A stretch of DNA of 64,000 bases from Leuconostoc mesenteroides subsp. mesenteroides (GTDB lineage: Bacteria > Bacillota > Bacilli > Lactobacillales > Lactobacillaceae): contig CP046062.1 of NCBI GenBank assembly GCA_009676745.1, forward strand, positions 266,001 to 330,000, in the 5' to 3' direction. How positions within the stretch are numbered: position 1 is the stretch's first letter; every line of letters starts with the position of its first letter. The notes below the pieces were generated by a model. That model did not search any database, was not told the DNA's origin, and saw nothing but the letters and a program-made list of their open reading frames with translations. The translations under genes were made by a program, and so were the position numbers. Shown here piece after piece: positions 44,720 to 53,408 of this stretch.

Positions 44720-46018
44720 TTACAGGGGCAAAATGACTTTAAAAATAGCACCTCGTGGTTGATTATCTGCTACTGTTATTTTACCACCATGAGCATGAAC
44801 TACCCACTCAGCAATCGATAATCCAAGTCCGGTGCCACCAGTTTGCCGATTACCAGTTTTATCTTCACGATAAAAACGATCGAAGACATGTTTTTTAGCT
44901 TCATCACTAATACCACGACCAGTATCAGCAATGGTAAGGACAAATTTTTTCTTTTCAATACCAGCTTTCACAGCAATTGTCGCACCAGCATCTGAGTATT
45001 TCAAGGCGTTATCAAGTAACAAAACTAGTAACTGATGAATTCGTTTTTGGTCTATAAAAATCGCTTGATTGACATCAACTTCAAGTGTTACAGATTTCTC
45101 TTCAAACTCTGCCATTTCTTGATATGGTGTAATAATGTTCTCTAAGAATTGCTTGACATTAGTAGATTCTTTTTCAATGGTGGTCATATTAGACCCTGTC
45201 TTTGCTAACGTTAACATGTTATTTGTTAATGAATTTAACCGTCGTACTTCAGAAAGCGACAAAATAATAGCATTTGACTGCTCACGAACCGTTGATTCCG
45301 GTTTTGTCAGCATTGTCTCCAGCTTCCCCTGAATGACAGCCATAGGTGTCCTTAACTCATGAGCAGCATTATTAACGAAGTCTTGTTGTTGTTGCCAAGA
45401 TTTTAATATTGGTTTCATATTTCGACGAGCAATTAAATACGATATGATTACTAACAAAATACCAAAAAGACCAAAGGACCAGAACAATACTTTCTTAAAA
45501 TTGTTCAAATTATCAACCGTGTCTGTAACATTAACCGTTACCATACCATGCACTGCAATTTGATTATAACCCTTAGCGGCATTCTTTTTGAACTGAAAAC
45601 CAATAATTCGGTAATAATTACCATAAAATTTATAGGTATTGGGTTTAACTGTCATTGTTGCTTTATCAAATTTAATGGCTTGTTGTAACGCCTTTTGCAA
45701 AGCTGCTTGACGTGCATCTTCAGTATTACTATCAATTATCAACTGACCATTTTTGTCAAATAACCATGTCTCTGTTCGGGTACTAGTATTATTGTACAAA
45801 GGTTGTGGCTTCTTAACATCCTTGTCAGAAGTCGAAAGTAACCCATTGCTGTCGTACATCGAAATCGTCTGATTGATTGCCGAATCCGCACTGTTAAAGA
45901 CCGTTCGAGTGTATGATACGAAAATCACACTAGCTAAAGTTGAAAATATAACAAAAAAGCTGGCGAGTAACCAGATAAATCCACGTACTTGCTGCTTTTT
46001 ATTAATTGCGTTCGGCAT
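44720..46018 (-). CDS. Sensor histidine kinase
   Basis: 432-residue membrane kinase. TM1 about 13-36, an extracellular domain to about 175, TM2 about 178-197, then a DHp helix with His220 in NNAAHELRTPMAVIQGKLE, and an ATPase domain with LLLDNALKYS (N box), IADTGRGIS (G1), FDRFYRED and GGTGLGLSIAEWVV (G2). It overlaps the response regulator gene by 17 bp. Signal unknown; linkage to htrA suggests envelope stress. Confidence 0.94.
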   Translation of the reverse strand: MPNAINKKQQVRGFIWLLASFFVIFSTLASVIFVSYTRTVFNSADSAINQTISMYDSNGLLSTSDKDVKKPQPLYNNTSTRTETWLFDKNGQLIIDSNTEDARQAALQKALQQAIKFDKATMTVKPNTYKFYGNYYRIIGFQFKKNAAKGYNQIAVHGMVTVNVTDTVDNLNNFKKVLFWSFGLFGILLVIISYLIARRNMKPILKSWQQQQDFVNNAAHELRTPMAVIQGKLETMLTKPESTVREQSNAIILSLSEVRRLNSLTNNMLTLAKTGSNMTTIEKESTNVKQFLENIITPYQEMAEFEEKSVTLEVDVNQAIFIDQKRIHQLLVLLLDNALKYSDAGATIAVKAGIEKKKFVLTIADTGRGISDEAKKHVFDRFYREDKTGNRQTGGTGLGLSIAEWVVHAHGGKITVADNQPRGAIFKVILPL

Positions 46019-46700
46019 CCTCTACCTCTAGAATAAACCCTATATTACGTAAGGTTTTAATTAAATTATTTTGTCCAACCGCTTCTAATTTTCGCCGTAA
46101 ATTATTCAAATAAATATTAACAACATTGATTGTCGTATCTGAGTCTATACCCCATACGCGATCAAAAATTTGATCACGAGTGACAATAATATTTTTATTT
46201 TGTGCTAGATAAGTTAAAATATCAAATTCTTTACCAACCAATTTAACTGGTTGACCATGTACTTGTACACCACGATTTTCTAGGTTGATCATCACATCCC
46301 CAACTGCTAGCGTGTTATCCTCAGAATAGACCCCCGAACGGCGCAAAAGTGCTTTTACACGAACAAGTAATTCCTCTCGATGAAAAGGTTTCGTTAAGTA
46401 ATCATCAGCACCAACATTGAAACCTTCTATTTTGTCATCTAATGATGTTTTAGCTGTCAAAATCAAAACAGGCGTTTCAACATTATTAGAACGTAAATTT
46501 CTTATTAGCTCTAAGCCAGTTTCACCAGGTAACATAAGGTCAGAAATAATCAAATCATATGGTGCCTCTTGTGCCTCAAATTCACCATCAAGTCCATCTG
46601 TAACAGCATTGATATCTGCAAAGTCATGCAAGAAACCCACAATATTATCTGCTAGATTCACATCGTCTTCGATTAATAGTATTTTAATTGCTTTTGACAT
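46002..46700 (-). CDS. OmpR/PhoB-type response regulator
   Basis: 232-residue DNA-binding regulator. The receiver domain has acidic residues EDD (11-13), phospho-acceptor Asp54 (DLIISDLMLPG) and Lys in NVGADDYLTKPFHREEL; the C-terminal winged helix ends RDQIFDRVWG ... TINVVNIYLNNLRRKL. The ATG at 46698-46700 (MSKAIKILLIEDD) has AACAGGA before it; longer upstream starts are less well placed. Partner of the kinase encoded next. Confidence 0.94.
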   Translation of the reverse strand: MSKAIKILLIEDDVNLADNIVGFLHDFADINAVTDGLDGEFEAQEAPYDLIISDLMLPGETGLELIRNLRSNNVETPVLILTAKTSLDDKIEGFNVGADDYLTKPFHREELLVRVKALLRRSGVYSEDNTLAVGDVMINLENRGVQVHGQPVKLVGKEFDILTYLAQNKNIIVTRDQIFDRVWGIDSDTTINVVNIYLNNLRRKLEAVGQNNLIKTLRNIGFILEVEDAERN

Positions 46701-46780
46701 TTTCATATTCCTGTTTATCTGATTTACTATATTCATCATACAAATCGTAGGTTAAAAATAAGTTAAATTCTATGATAACT

Positions 46781-47146
46781 TTACTTCAATCCTACACTAA
46801 TCCGCAAAGCATGTGCCACAAGTTGCATTTCATTTGAAGAAGCATTAATATGTGCAATCTTGTCACGCAAGCGACGCTTATCTATAGTTCGCACTTGCTC
46901 TGCCAAAATGACTGAATCTCTTTTCATCCCACTCATATGTTCGGGTAGTAATACATGTGTTGGCAATTTCGGTTTGGAAATTTGGGACGTTATCGCAGCA
47001 ACAATCGTTGTAGGTGAATTGGCATTGCCCACATCATTTTGAATGATTAAAACGGGCCGTACACCTGCTTGCTCAGAACCAATTCCCTGCTTTAGATCGG
47101 CATAAAATACGTCACCACGCATAATTGCTTGATGTTCTTCTGTCAT
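46781..47146 (-). CDS. mazF: MazF/PemK-type endoribonuclease toxin without visible antitoxin
   Basis: 121-residue toxin-fold protein, with the core RGDVFYADLKQGIGSEQAGVRPVLIIQND near the N terminus. This matches Bacillus NdoA/EndoA, which cuts mRNA at short motifs; the PTTIVAAITSQ and VLAEQVRTIDKRRL segments are also conserved. The ATG at 47144-47146 has GTGAGAATATT. In Bacillus the order is acpS...alr-mazE-mazF; here mazF follows alr directly and only 38 bp separate them, too little for an antitoxin gene. Confidence 0.92.
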   Translation of the reverse strand: MTEEHQAIMRGDVFYADLKQGIGSEQAGVRPVLIIQNDVGNANSPTTIVAAITSQISKPKLPTHVLLPEHMSGMKRDSVILAEQVRTIDKRRLRDKIAHINASSNEMQLVAHALRISVGLK

Positions 47147-47184
47147 AATATTCTCACTTCTATGTACGCGTCGTGAGACGCTTT

Positions 47185-48306
47185 TCAATAAACTCTAGGT
47201 AACCGAGCACTAAAATTTGTTAATATTTCGTGCGGAATCGTCTGAGCATATTCCGCCACCTCTTCAATCGATATTTGATTTTCCCCTTCAAGGCCAATCA
47301 AAGTTACAGTTTTCCCAACAGGATATTTCTGCTTTAATGTTATCACAATCTGGTCCATTGTGACACGCCCAATTACATGTTCGATATGTCCATCAACCAA
47401 GACTTTCATTCCACTCATGCGCCGCAAATAACCATCTGCGTAACCTATAGGCAATGTCGCTATCCATTGTGGTTTCTCTGCCGTATAGGTTGCACCATAG
47501 CTGACTGATTCACCAGTTTTTAGCTGATGTACTGCCCCCAACTTTGATTTCAATTGTAGGACTGGTTTCAATGTCAAGGGCATCTTTTTTTCAGGGGCAC
47601 CAGGATTATACCCATAAAGCACAGAACCAACCCGGATTGTATCGGTATAAATTTCATTATGATGCCAAACCGCAGATCCTGAATTTGCTAAATGCCAATA
47701 TTGTTTAGGGATACCAGCTGACTGTACCCACTGGTAAAAATGCTGGACTTGTTCATCATAATATTTTTGATTATTATCATCAGCTGTTGCAAAATGAGTA
47801 AACACACCTGCTAGTTGCAATTTTTTAGTATTTTGAATCAGATGATACATGTCTGCAACAGTACTTGCTGAATGAGCACCCATTCGTCCCATACCAGTAT
47901 CAACGGCTAATTGAACATTCAATTTTTGCCCATCTTTAATATAACTTACTGCCTCATCCAGCCACTCAGTTGTTCCAACAGCTGGTGATAACCGATTTTC
48001 CACCATGACTGCTGTTTGGGTAACATCTTGGACACCAAGCAAAAAAATATTTATTTCCGTTTGAGGATATTGTTTACGTAAGTCAATACCTTCACCTATC
48101 GTCGCTACCGCAAAATCAGAGACACCCACCTTAAGTAAAGCACCCACAACTTGTTTAGCCCCGTGTCCATAAGCGTCGGCCTTAACCACAGCAATCAATC
48201 TTTGTGCGTCTGAATGCTTCATAATTAATTTGGCATTTGTCTGAATGGCTTTTAAATCAATATCTAGCCATGTCGGCCTTAAACATAATATATCATTATT
48301 TATCAT
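47185..48306 (-). CDS. alr: Alanine racemase
   Basis: 373-residue PLP enzyme making D-alanine for peptidoglycan and for the dlt pathway encoded next door. PLP lysine Lys42 in IAVVKADAYGHGAK; the catalytic tyrosine is in GESVSYGATYTAEKP; C-terminal domain intact (IPYEIL-like IPHEILTNFSARLPRVY). Overlaps acpS by 4 bp. Confidence 0.96.
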   Translation of the reverse strand: MINNDILCLRPTWLDIDLKAIQTNAKLIMKHSDAQRLIAVVKADAYGHGAKQVVGALLKVGVSDFAVATIGEGIDLRKQYPQTEINIFLLGVQDVTQTAVMVENRLSPAVGTTEWLDEAVSYIKDGQKLNVQLAVDTGMGRMGAHSASTVADMYHLIQNTKKLQLAGVFTHFATADDNNQKYYDEQVQHFYQWVQSAGIPKQYWHLANSGSAVWHHNEIYTDTIRVGSVLYGYNPGAPEKKMPLTLKPVLQLKSKLGAVHQLKTGESVSYGATYTAEKPQWIATLPIGYADGYLRRMSGMKVLVDGHIEHVIGRVTMDQIVITLKQKYPVGKTVTLIGLEGENQISIEEVAEYAQTIPHEILTNFSARLPRVY

Positions 48307-48713
48307 GATAATACTCCTCGTTTGGGAAATAGCTTTATACTCATTTTTTCCAGCAGAGTCAAACGTTCAATAATAACAACTGTATTTACTTGATCACCAC
48401 TATGCGTGATTGCAACATAAGTATGATAAGGAAAGTTTTTCACTTTCATTACAGGTCGTCCATTTGGCTCATTTAAAATTTCAATATCTTGCCACTGAAC
48501 TTTTTCACCAATTCCATAACCGGTAGCTTTTGAAAAAGCTTCTTTGGCAGAGAAACGTCCAGCAATATATTCGTTTTGATGCTTACCTTTTCGCTCAGCC
48601 GCTGCAGCACGTTCTGCTGGCGTCAAAATGAGTGTTATAAAACTCTTCTGACGATCGACTATTTCTGCAACTCGACTAATCGCTTCTGTATCATTTCCAA
48701 TTCCTATAATCAT
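48303..48713 (-). CDS. acpS: Holo-[acyl-carrier-protein] synthase
   Basis: 136-residue 4'-phosphopantetheinyl transferase that activates acyl carrier proteins, possibly also DltC. Motifs are MIIGIGNDTEAISRV at the start, with the metal Asp, and FSAKEAFSKATGYGIG. The ATG at 48711-48713 has no Shine-Dalgarno sequence, and a -10 box ends 6 nt upstream, so translation from a leaderless message is suggested. A TTG eight codons upstream lies in the promoter and is rejected. Order acpS-alr-mazF as in Bacillus (minus the antitoxin). Confidence 0.93.
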   Translation of the reverse strand: MIIGIGNDTEAISRVAEIVDRQKSFITLILTPAERAAAAERKGKHQNEYIAGRFSAKEAFSKATGYGIGEKVQWQDIEILNEPNGRPVMKVKNFPYHTYVAITHSGDQVNTVVIIERLTLLEKMSIKLFPKRGVLS

Positions 48714-48719
48714 GGTTCT

Positions 48720-48747
48720 ATTGTAACAAAAGGTCAAGTGTTGACAA
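48720..48747 (-). promoter_or_regulatory. acpS promoter abutting the start codon
   Basis: TTGTCA (48742-48747), 16-bp spacer, TACAAT (48720-48725), then only 6 nt to the ATG on the minus strand. Confidence 0.7.
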
Positions 48748-48783
48748 AGTTTTTTTGCCTACACTTAACCTTTTTAACCCCTA

Positions 48784-50070
48784 TTATTTAAAATTTTTAA
48801 GATTGTTGTCTATTGGTACTAAATTTTGCCATTTTTTGGACAGATAATTATCATTAATATGATATGTTGGTTCTTGATAGCCTCTTGCAAAAAAAGGCTT
48901 TATTTCCGTATCAGCAGCTATCCATCCGCGCCATCCCATATGGATAGTATCTTGCATGAAGTACTTTTGCCCACCATCATGAGAAAAGTCAGCAATCTGG
49001 TTAAAGCCCTGTGACTTTAACTGTTTTTTTACTTTATCCACACTCTGATAATACCTTTTTGTACTTAGCCCAGTATATTTTGACCACTTTCTATTAACAG
49101 GCTGAATAATGAACAAGACGTCAGTATTTTCCTTTGCAAACTCTTGCAATACAGCTTGAAAGTCTGAATACTCATCAGACTGTCGGTAGTCGAAATGACT
49201 TTGAGAGTTTTCCAACTTCTTCAAACTTGGTTTGACTCGCATTCTGAAAAATGAATTTTGAATGCCAAATTCATTATTACCAGTTTGCTGCTTCGCAACT
49301 TTCATCGCTTCTCGCTCGAGCAATGATACATTATCAGTTTTTGGTAACGATTTTAGTGCGGGTTCAACTTGCCTGTCCCAATTATTAGACACTGTAAAAT
49401 TTGAAAATAGTTGGTCTTCGCGCAATAACATTCTATTTCGTAATATTAACAAACTCTGATCAGTTTCTGACAAAGGTTCGTTGTTTTTAATCTTAGTAAC
49501 AAGGCGAGTATAAAAACTGTTATCAGTAATTTGCTTTTGTTCTAATAATCGTTTCGCAATAAATCGATCAGTTGGCGTAATTGTCTTAATATTTCGTAAC
49601 CAGTTAACGGTCTGTAATGGTGAGTAAAATTGTGGAAATGCCCACTTACTATCACGTTTGGTAAACCACTGTTGCGAAATAATAAATACTGCCTGTTTTT
49701 TATGCAAAGCCGGTGTCATTTCCTGCATCCCCAAGTAATGTGAAAGAGATTCAGTTCCAGCCTGACCAAGCAAAAATGGCTGATAATTACGCCGATACTT
49801 AGCAGCTAACACTGACGGATGCATTGAATCTAAACGGAGAAGTTCGCTTGATCCAAAGAAAGGCACATAGTTTGTCTTTGAATTGTTAAAGGCTGCCATT
49901 TTGACGCTTTCACCTTTAAAAACATTTTTAGAAAATGACACAGACGCTTTTTGAATATCTTTATTCGATAAATAACTTAATGAAAATGGTGCCAAAAATA
50001 GTGCAGTAACCATGACGAATGCCAAGACTACCGGACCAAATATCCACCATAGCCCCCGTTTTTTTAGCAT
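48784..50070 (-). CDS. dltD: D-alanyl-lipoteichoic acid transfer protein DltD
   Basis: 428-residue membrane-anchored SGNH-like protein, the last step of D-alanylation of teichoic acids. One N-terminal membrane helix (about 8-30), then the extracytoplasmic domain with FFGSSELLRLDSMHPSVLAAKY (catalytic Ser in GSSE) and the C-terminal DTIHMGWRGWI (Asp/His). The ATG at 50068-50070 overlaps the end of dltC region with GGAT in front; an in-frame TTG at 50082 is less likely. Confidence 0.95.
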   Translation of the reverse strand: MLKKRGLWWIFGPVVLAFVMVTALFLAPFSLSYLSNKDIQKASVSFSKNVFKGESVKMAAFNNSKTNYVPFFGSSELLRLDSMHPSVLAAKYRRNYQPFLLGQAGTESLSHYLGMQEMTPALHKKQAVFIISQQWFTKRDSKWAFPQFYSPLQTVNWLRNIKTITPTDRFIAKRLLEQKQITDNSFYTRLVTKIKNNEPLSETDQSLLILRNRMLLREDQLFSNFTVSNNWDRQVEPALKSLPKTDNVSLLEREAMKVAKQQTGNNEFGIQNSFFRMRVKPSLKKLENSQSHFDYRQSDEYSDFQAVLQEFAKENTDVLFIIQPVNRKWSKYTGLSTKRYYQSVDKVKKQLKSQGFNQIADFSHDGGQKYFMQDTIHMGWRGWIAADTEIKPFFARGYQEPTYHINDNYLSKKWQNLVPIDNNLKNFK

Positions 50071-50074
50071 TTTT

Positions 50075-50311
50075 TTATCCAATCAATGATTCAACTTTAG
50101 CAACCACCTTGTTTGGTGTATTCCATTCTTCACGATTAAATTCAGAAACAGGTGCTTGAATATTGAATTTACTTTCTAAATCAAGTAATAATTCTACCGT
50201 TGCCATTGAATCCAATAACCCATTCTCAAAAAAATCATCGTCCATTTGGTCAGAAATGTCTTCACCAATAATTGTGTTTAATATTTCTACTACTTGTTTT
50301 TTCAAATCCAT
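50075..50311 (-). CDS. dltC: D-alanyl carrier protein DltC
   Basis: 78-residue carrier protein. Ser35 in GLLDSMATVELLLDLE is the phosphopantetheine attachment site. It shuttles D-alanine from DltA to DltB. RBS GAGGAAAAAATA. Its stop overlaps or abuts the start of dltD. Confidence 0.97.
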   Translation of the reverse strand: MDLKKQVVEILNTIIGEDISDQMDDDFFENGLLDSMATVELLLDLESKFNIQAPVSEFNREEWNTPNKVVAKVESLIG

Positions 50312-50377
50312 TATTTTTTCCTCGTTTTCTAATACTATCGTTGATATGATCGTTATCTTCTATTTATTTGCTTTACA

Positions 50378-51586
50378 CTAACGTTGAAACCAGATTTTGT
50401 CTAACAAACCACTAAATAATAAGAAACTAACCATTACTACATTGAATGTTATCACAATCGCTAACGCATTCGTAAACTTATTATGCGGTACATGATGTTT
50501 TTTCTTATAGCGTAACCATACATCATTGATAACAAGACCAATGCCATGAAACAAACCATAAGCGATATAGTACCATTTTAATCCGTGCCAAAATCCCATA
50601 ATCAACATATTAATGATATAGGCCACGTTTGACGTTGTGACTCGACTTTTGAACCACTTTTTCTTCATCATCAGAAACACGAGTCTCATAAAGACGAAGT
50701 CACGGAACCAAAATGATAGTGTCATATGCCAACGGTTCCAAAACTCTTTTAAATTTTTGGACAAAAATGGTAAATTAAAGTTCATTGGTACTTCAATTCC
50801 CATGACATAACCAGTTGCTACAGCGAACATTGAGTATCCAGCAAAGTCAAAAAATAAATTTAAGCCGTAAATATACATATACGCCACTATCCACCATGAC
50901 CACCCACCTTGAGCGTGTGCAGAAATAATCGCCATACGCTCGACATTTGGCATTAATACAGTTCCCAAAACATGAGACACGATGAATTTATACAAAAAAC
51001 CGATAAAAAGATATTTGACGGATTTACCAAGCATGTCTAGATACTTATCGCGTGTTGGTGCTTTCTCAACATCCGTTACAAAACGACGGTAACGATCAAT
51101 AGGACCTGACGAAATTGTTGGCATGAACAGCATGAAACGCAAGAAAAGCCAGGGATTAAATTCTTGAATTGAACCATCACGTATTTCCATCACCATACCA
51201 ACTGAACGGAATGTCAAATATGAAATACCCATAAATCCGAGTAAGGTTGTCACTTGCAACCAATGGACAACCGGCGCAATTTTAATTAATACTAGTGGCA
51301 AAATAGCTAAAATAGTCGTGACATAAAACACCCAAGTTTGATTATACTTTTTACGATATAAAGTATAGGACCAAACAAGCAGCCATTGCCAAATCATGTA
51401 AGTAATTAATGCAATACCTTCATGATACTTCTTACCATCAAACATTAAGAAAATAAAGACAAGTGAGACCAATACTTCATACCAAGCTAAACGCTTTCCA
51501 AAGTATAAACCAATGGCTAGAGGCACTAGGGCCAACAATAAAATAATGAAGTACTGGGGATCTGCATAGGGTTGTAGATTAAGCAT
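50378..51586 (-). CDS. dltB: MBOAT-family D-alanyl transferase DltB
   Basis: 402-residue polytopic membrane O-acyltransferase moving D-alanine from DltC across the membrane. The catalytic histidine is in NMLIMGFWHGLKWYYIAYGLFHG; the family signature FWNRWHMTLSFWFRDF is present. The ATG at 51584-51586 (MLNLQPYADP) has GAGGTG at good distance inside dltA; the two genes overlap by 8 bp. Confidence 0.96.
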   Translation of the reverse strand: MLNLQPYADPQYFIILLLALVPLAIGLYFGKRLAWYEVLVSLVFIFLMFDGKKYHEGIALITYMIWQWLLVWSYTLYRKKYNQTWVFYVTTILAILPLVLIKIAPVVHWLQVTTLLGFMGISYLTFRSVGMVMEIRDGSIQEFNPWLFLRFMLFMPTISSGPIDRYRRFVTDVEKAPTRDKYLDMLGKSVKYLFIGFLYKFIVSHVLGTVLMPNVERMAIISAHAQGGWSWWIVAYMYIYGLNLFFDFAGYSMFAVATGYVMGIEVPMNFNLPFLSKNLKEFWNRWHMTLSFWFRDFVFMRLVFLMMKKKWFKSRVTTSNVAYIINMLIMGFWHGLKWYYIAYGLFHGIGLVINDVWLRYKKKHHVPHNKFTNALAIVITFNVVMVSFLLFSGLLDKIWFQR

Positions 51587-53108
51587 TACCATTCACCTCG
51601 GCAATCAACCCTTTTAAATCAATTTTACCATTTGGTGTTAATGGCATTGACTCGCGATATATAAATCGACTTGGCATCATATAAGACATCATAATGTCTT
51701 TCATGTCATCTTTAATTGCATTTGTTAACATCATAGGCTTAGGAAAATCATTTTCTTTAGGTACCACAATGGCTAACAACTGCTTAACTTTACCATCAGC
51801 ATCATAACGTGGTACAGCGACTACTTGTTCTATCCATTGACTTTGTTGTAGTTGTTGCGCGACTTCTTCCAACTCAATTCGGAACCCATGCAATTTGATT
51901 TGAAAATCACTACGCCCTTTATAATGCAGTAACCCATTTTCATCAACTGTTGCTAAATCACCTGTTTTATATGCTTGTTCACCGTTAAATTTAGTGAAAG
52001 CACTATCTGTTTTTTCAGGGTTATTCAAATAGCCTTTAGAAACGGAAGGACCAGAAATAACAATTTCACCTTTTTCCCCAGAAGGAACTTCTTGATCATT
52101 GCTACTCTGAATACTAATTACTGTATCTTGCTTTACGTAGCCAATTGGCATTTTATCGTAATTTTCGATAATTTCCTTAGTAATGCGAATACTTGAAACA
52201 GCCACCGTGGCTTCAGTCGGTCCATATGTATTGTATATTTTTACCTTTGGAAAGCGTGCTAGTAACTTCTCTGCTGTCGTACGTGTCAGCACTTCGCCAC
52301 AAAACAAAAAAGTCTTCAAATTTGGATTGTTCGCTTGGTTAAATTCTGGATCCAAAAGGGCAACATCAGCAAATGATGGTGTCGACACCCACATCGTTAA
52401 ATCTAACTTTGGCAAAGTGGCGAACAGTAGTTTAAAATCCTCAGCTACTGACTTAGGTAATGCTTTCAAAGTGCCACCCGTAACAATTGTAGGAACCCAA
52501 TCCATCACTGATAAATCAAAAGAATACGGTGGCTGTGACAATACATTGCTACTTTCTTGCCAATCAAATGTGTCGCCAATCATCCAATTCGTAAAACTTA
52601 ACAGGTTATGATGTGAAATTTGAACGCCCTTTGGACGCCCTGTTGTTCCAGAAGTGAAAATAATATAAAAATTATCATTTTCTTGAACAGCATGTGTTAA
52701 TTCATAAGATACATTCGTAGAAAATATACGATCAAGACGCTCTTTATCAATTGTTAAGATATCTGAAATGGCTGCTGGCAATTCATCAATAGCTAAAATC
52801 ACTGCTGGCTTAGCAATTTCAATAATATCTGTCAATCTTTCATCTGCTGAATTAACATCAACTGGAATGTAGGCATGCCCTGATTTGGTACTACCTAAGA
52901 AACTAGCAATCATCTCAAACTGCTGGCCACCGTACACCATAACTGGTGCTTTTTCCGGCAAATTTAGCTCATCTAAAATATGAGCCAAACTATCAGATGC
53001 CTTTTTCAACTGTTCATAAGTATGCTTTTTCCCTAGTTCATCATACGCAACTTTGTTAGGCTGCGTTGTCGCGATGAAATCAACCTGTTCTAACACATTT
53101 TCAATCAT
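51579..53108 (-). CDS. dltA: D-alanine--D-alanyl carrier protein ligase DltA
   Basis: 509-residue adenylating enzyme that activates D-alanine and loads DltC. Motifs are YIIFTSGTTGRPKGVQIS (A3), YGPTEATVAVS (A5), YKTGDLATVDENGLLHYKGRSDFQIKLHG (A7/A8) and the A10 lysine in TPNGKIDLKGL. RBS GGGGGAAC. Follows dltX by 14 bp. Confidence 0.97.
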   Translation of the reverse strand: MIENVLEQVDFIATTQPNKVAYDELGKKHTYEQLKKASDSLAHILDELNLPEKAPVMVYGGQQFEMIASFLGSTKSGHAYIPVDVNSADERLTDIIEIAKPAVILAIDELPAAISDILTIDKERLDRIFSTNVSYELTHAVQENDNFYIIFTSGTTGRPKGVQISHHNLLSFTNWMIGDTFDWQESSNVLSQPPYSFDLSVMDWVPTIVTGGTLKALPKSVAEDFKLLFATLPKLDLTMWVSTPSFADVALLDPEFNQANNPNLKTFLFCGEVLTRTTAEKLLARFPKVKIYNTYGPTEATVAVSSIRITKEIIENYDKMPIGYVKQDTVISIQSSNDQEVPSGEKGEIVISGPSVSKGYLNNPEKTDSAFTKFNGEQAYKTGDLATVDENGLLHYKGRSDFQIKLHGFRIELEEVAQQLQQSQWIEQVVAVPRYDADGKVKQLLAIVVPKENDFPKPMMLTNAIKDDMKDIMMSYMMPSRFIYRESMPLTPNGKIDLKGLIAEVNGNA

Positions 53109-53122
53109 ATGTGTTCCCCCAT

Positions 53123-53263
53123 TTAAAATTCATTGTAAAGAAAATGTCCTTCCCCAACGCCAGAATAGCCGTATAAGTACAAAAGTGATAAAATGATTAA
53201 GAAATAAAAAAAAGTACGCCCAACAAAATTAATAACTGGACGTTGGAAAAAATGCTTTAACAT
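53123..53263 (-). CDS. dltX: Teichoic acid D-Ala incorporation-associated protein DltX
   Basis: 46-residue single-span membrane protein at the head of the operon. It starts MLKHFFQRPVINFVGRTFFY, has one hydrophobic helix (about 17-31), and ends GEGHFLYNEF, the conserved DltX C-terminal motif that contacts DltB/DltD. ATG at 53261-53263, with a GGGGG-type ribosome site. Short but confidently assigned by its two motifs and position. Confidence 0.93.
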   Translation of the reverse strand: MLKHFFQRPVINFVGRTFFYFLIILSLLYLYGYSGVGEGHFLYNEF

Positions 53264-53290
53264 TCGCAATAACCCCCGTATAAGTTATCT

Positions 53291-53320
53291 CTTTAAAAGT
53301 TATTCATTTTAACTTTAAAG
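53291..53320 (-). other. Imperfect inverted repeat in the dlt leader
   Basis: CTTTAAAAGTT / AACTTTAAAG around a 9-nt centre, between the dlt promoter and dltX. It may be a regulator site or a weak RNA hairpin. Confidence 0.4.
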
Positions 53321-53345
53321 TATCGTCAATAATATAATGAACCTT

Positions 53346-53374
53346 ATTATAACATAAATATTTCAGAATGTTAA
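53346..53374 (-). promoter_or_regulatory. dltXABCD promoter
   Basis: TTAACA (53369-53374), 17-bp spacer, TATAAT (53346-53351) with an extended TG on the minus strand. Transcription start about 75 nt upstream of dltX. Confidence 0.8.
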
Positions 53375-53408
53375 ATTTATATATCAAAGAATGGAACAAT
53401 AGATTACT

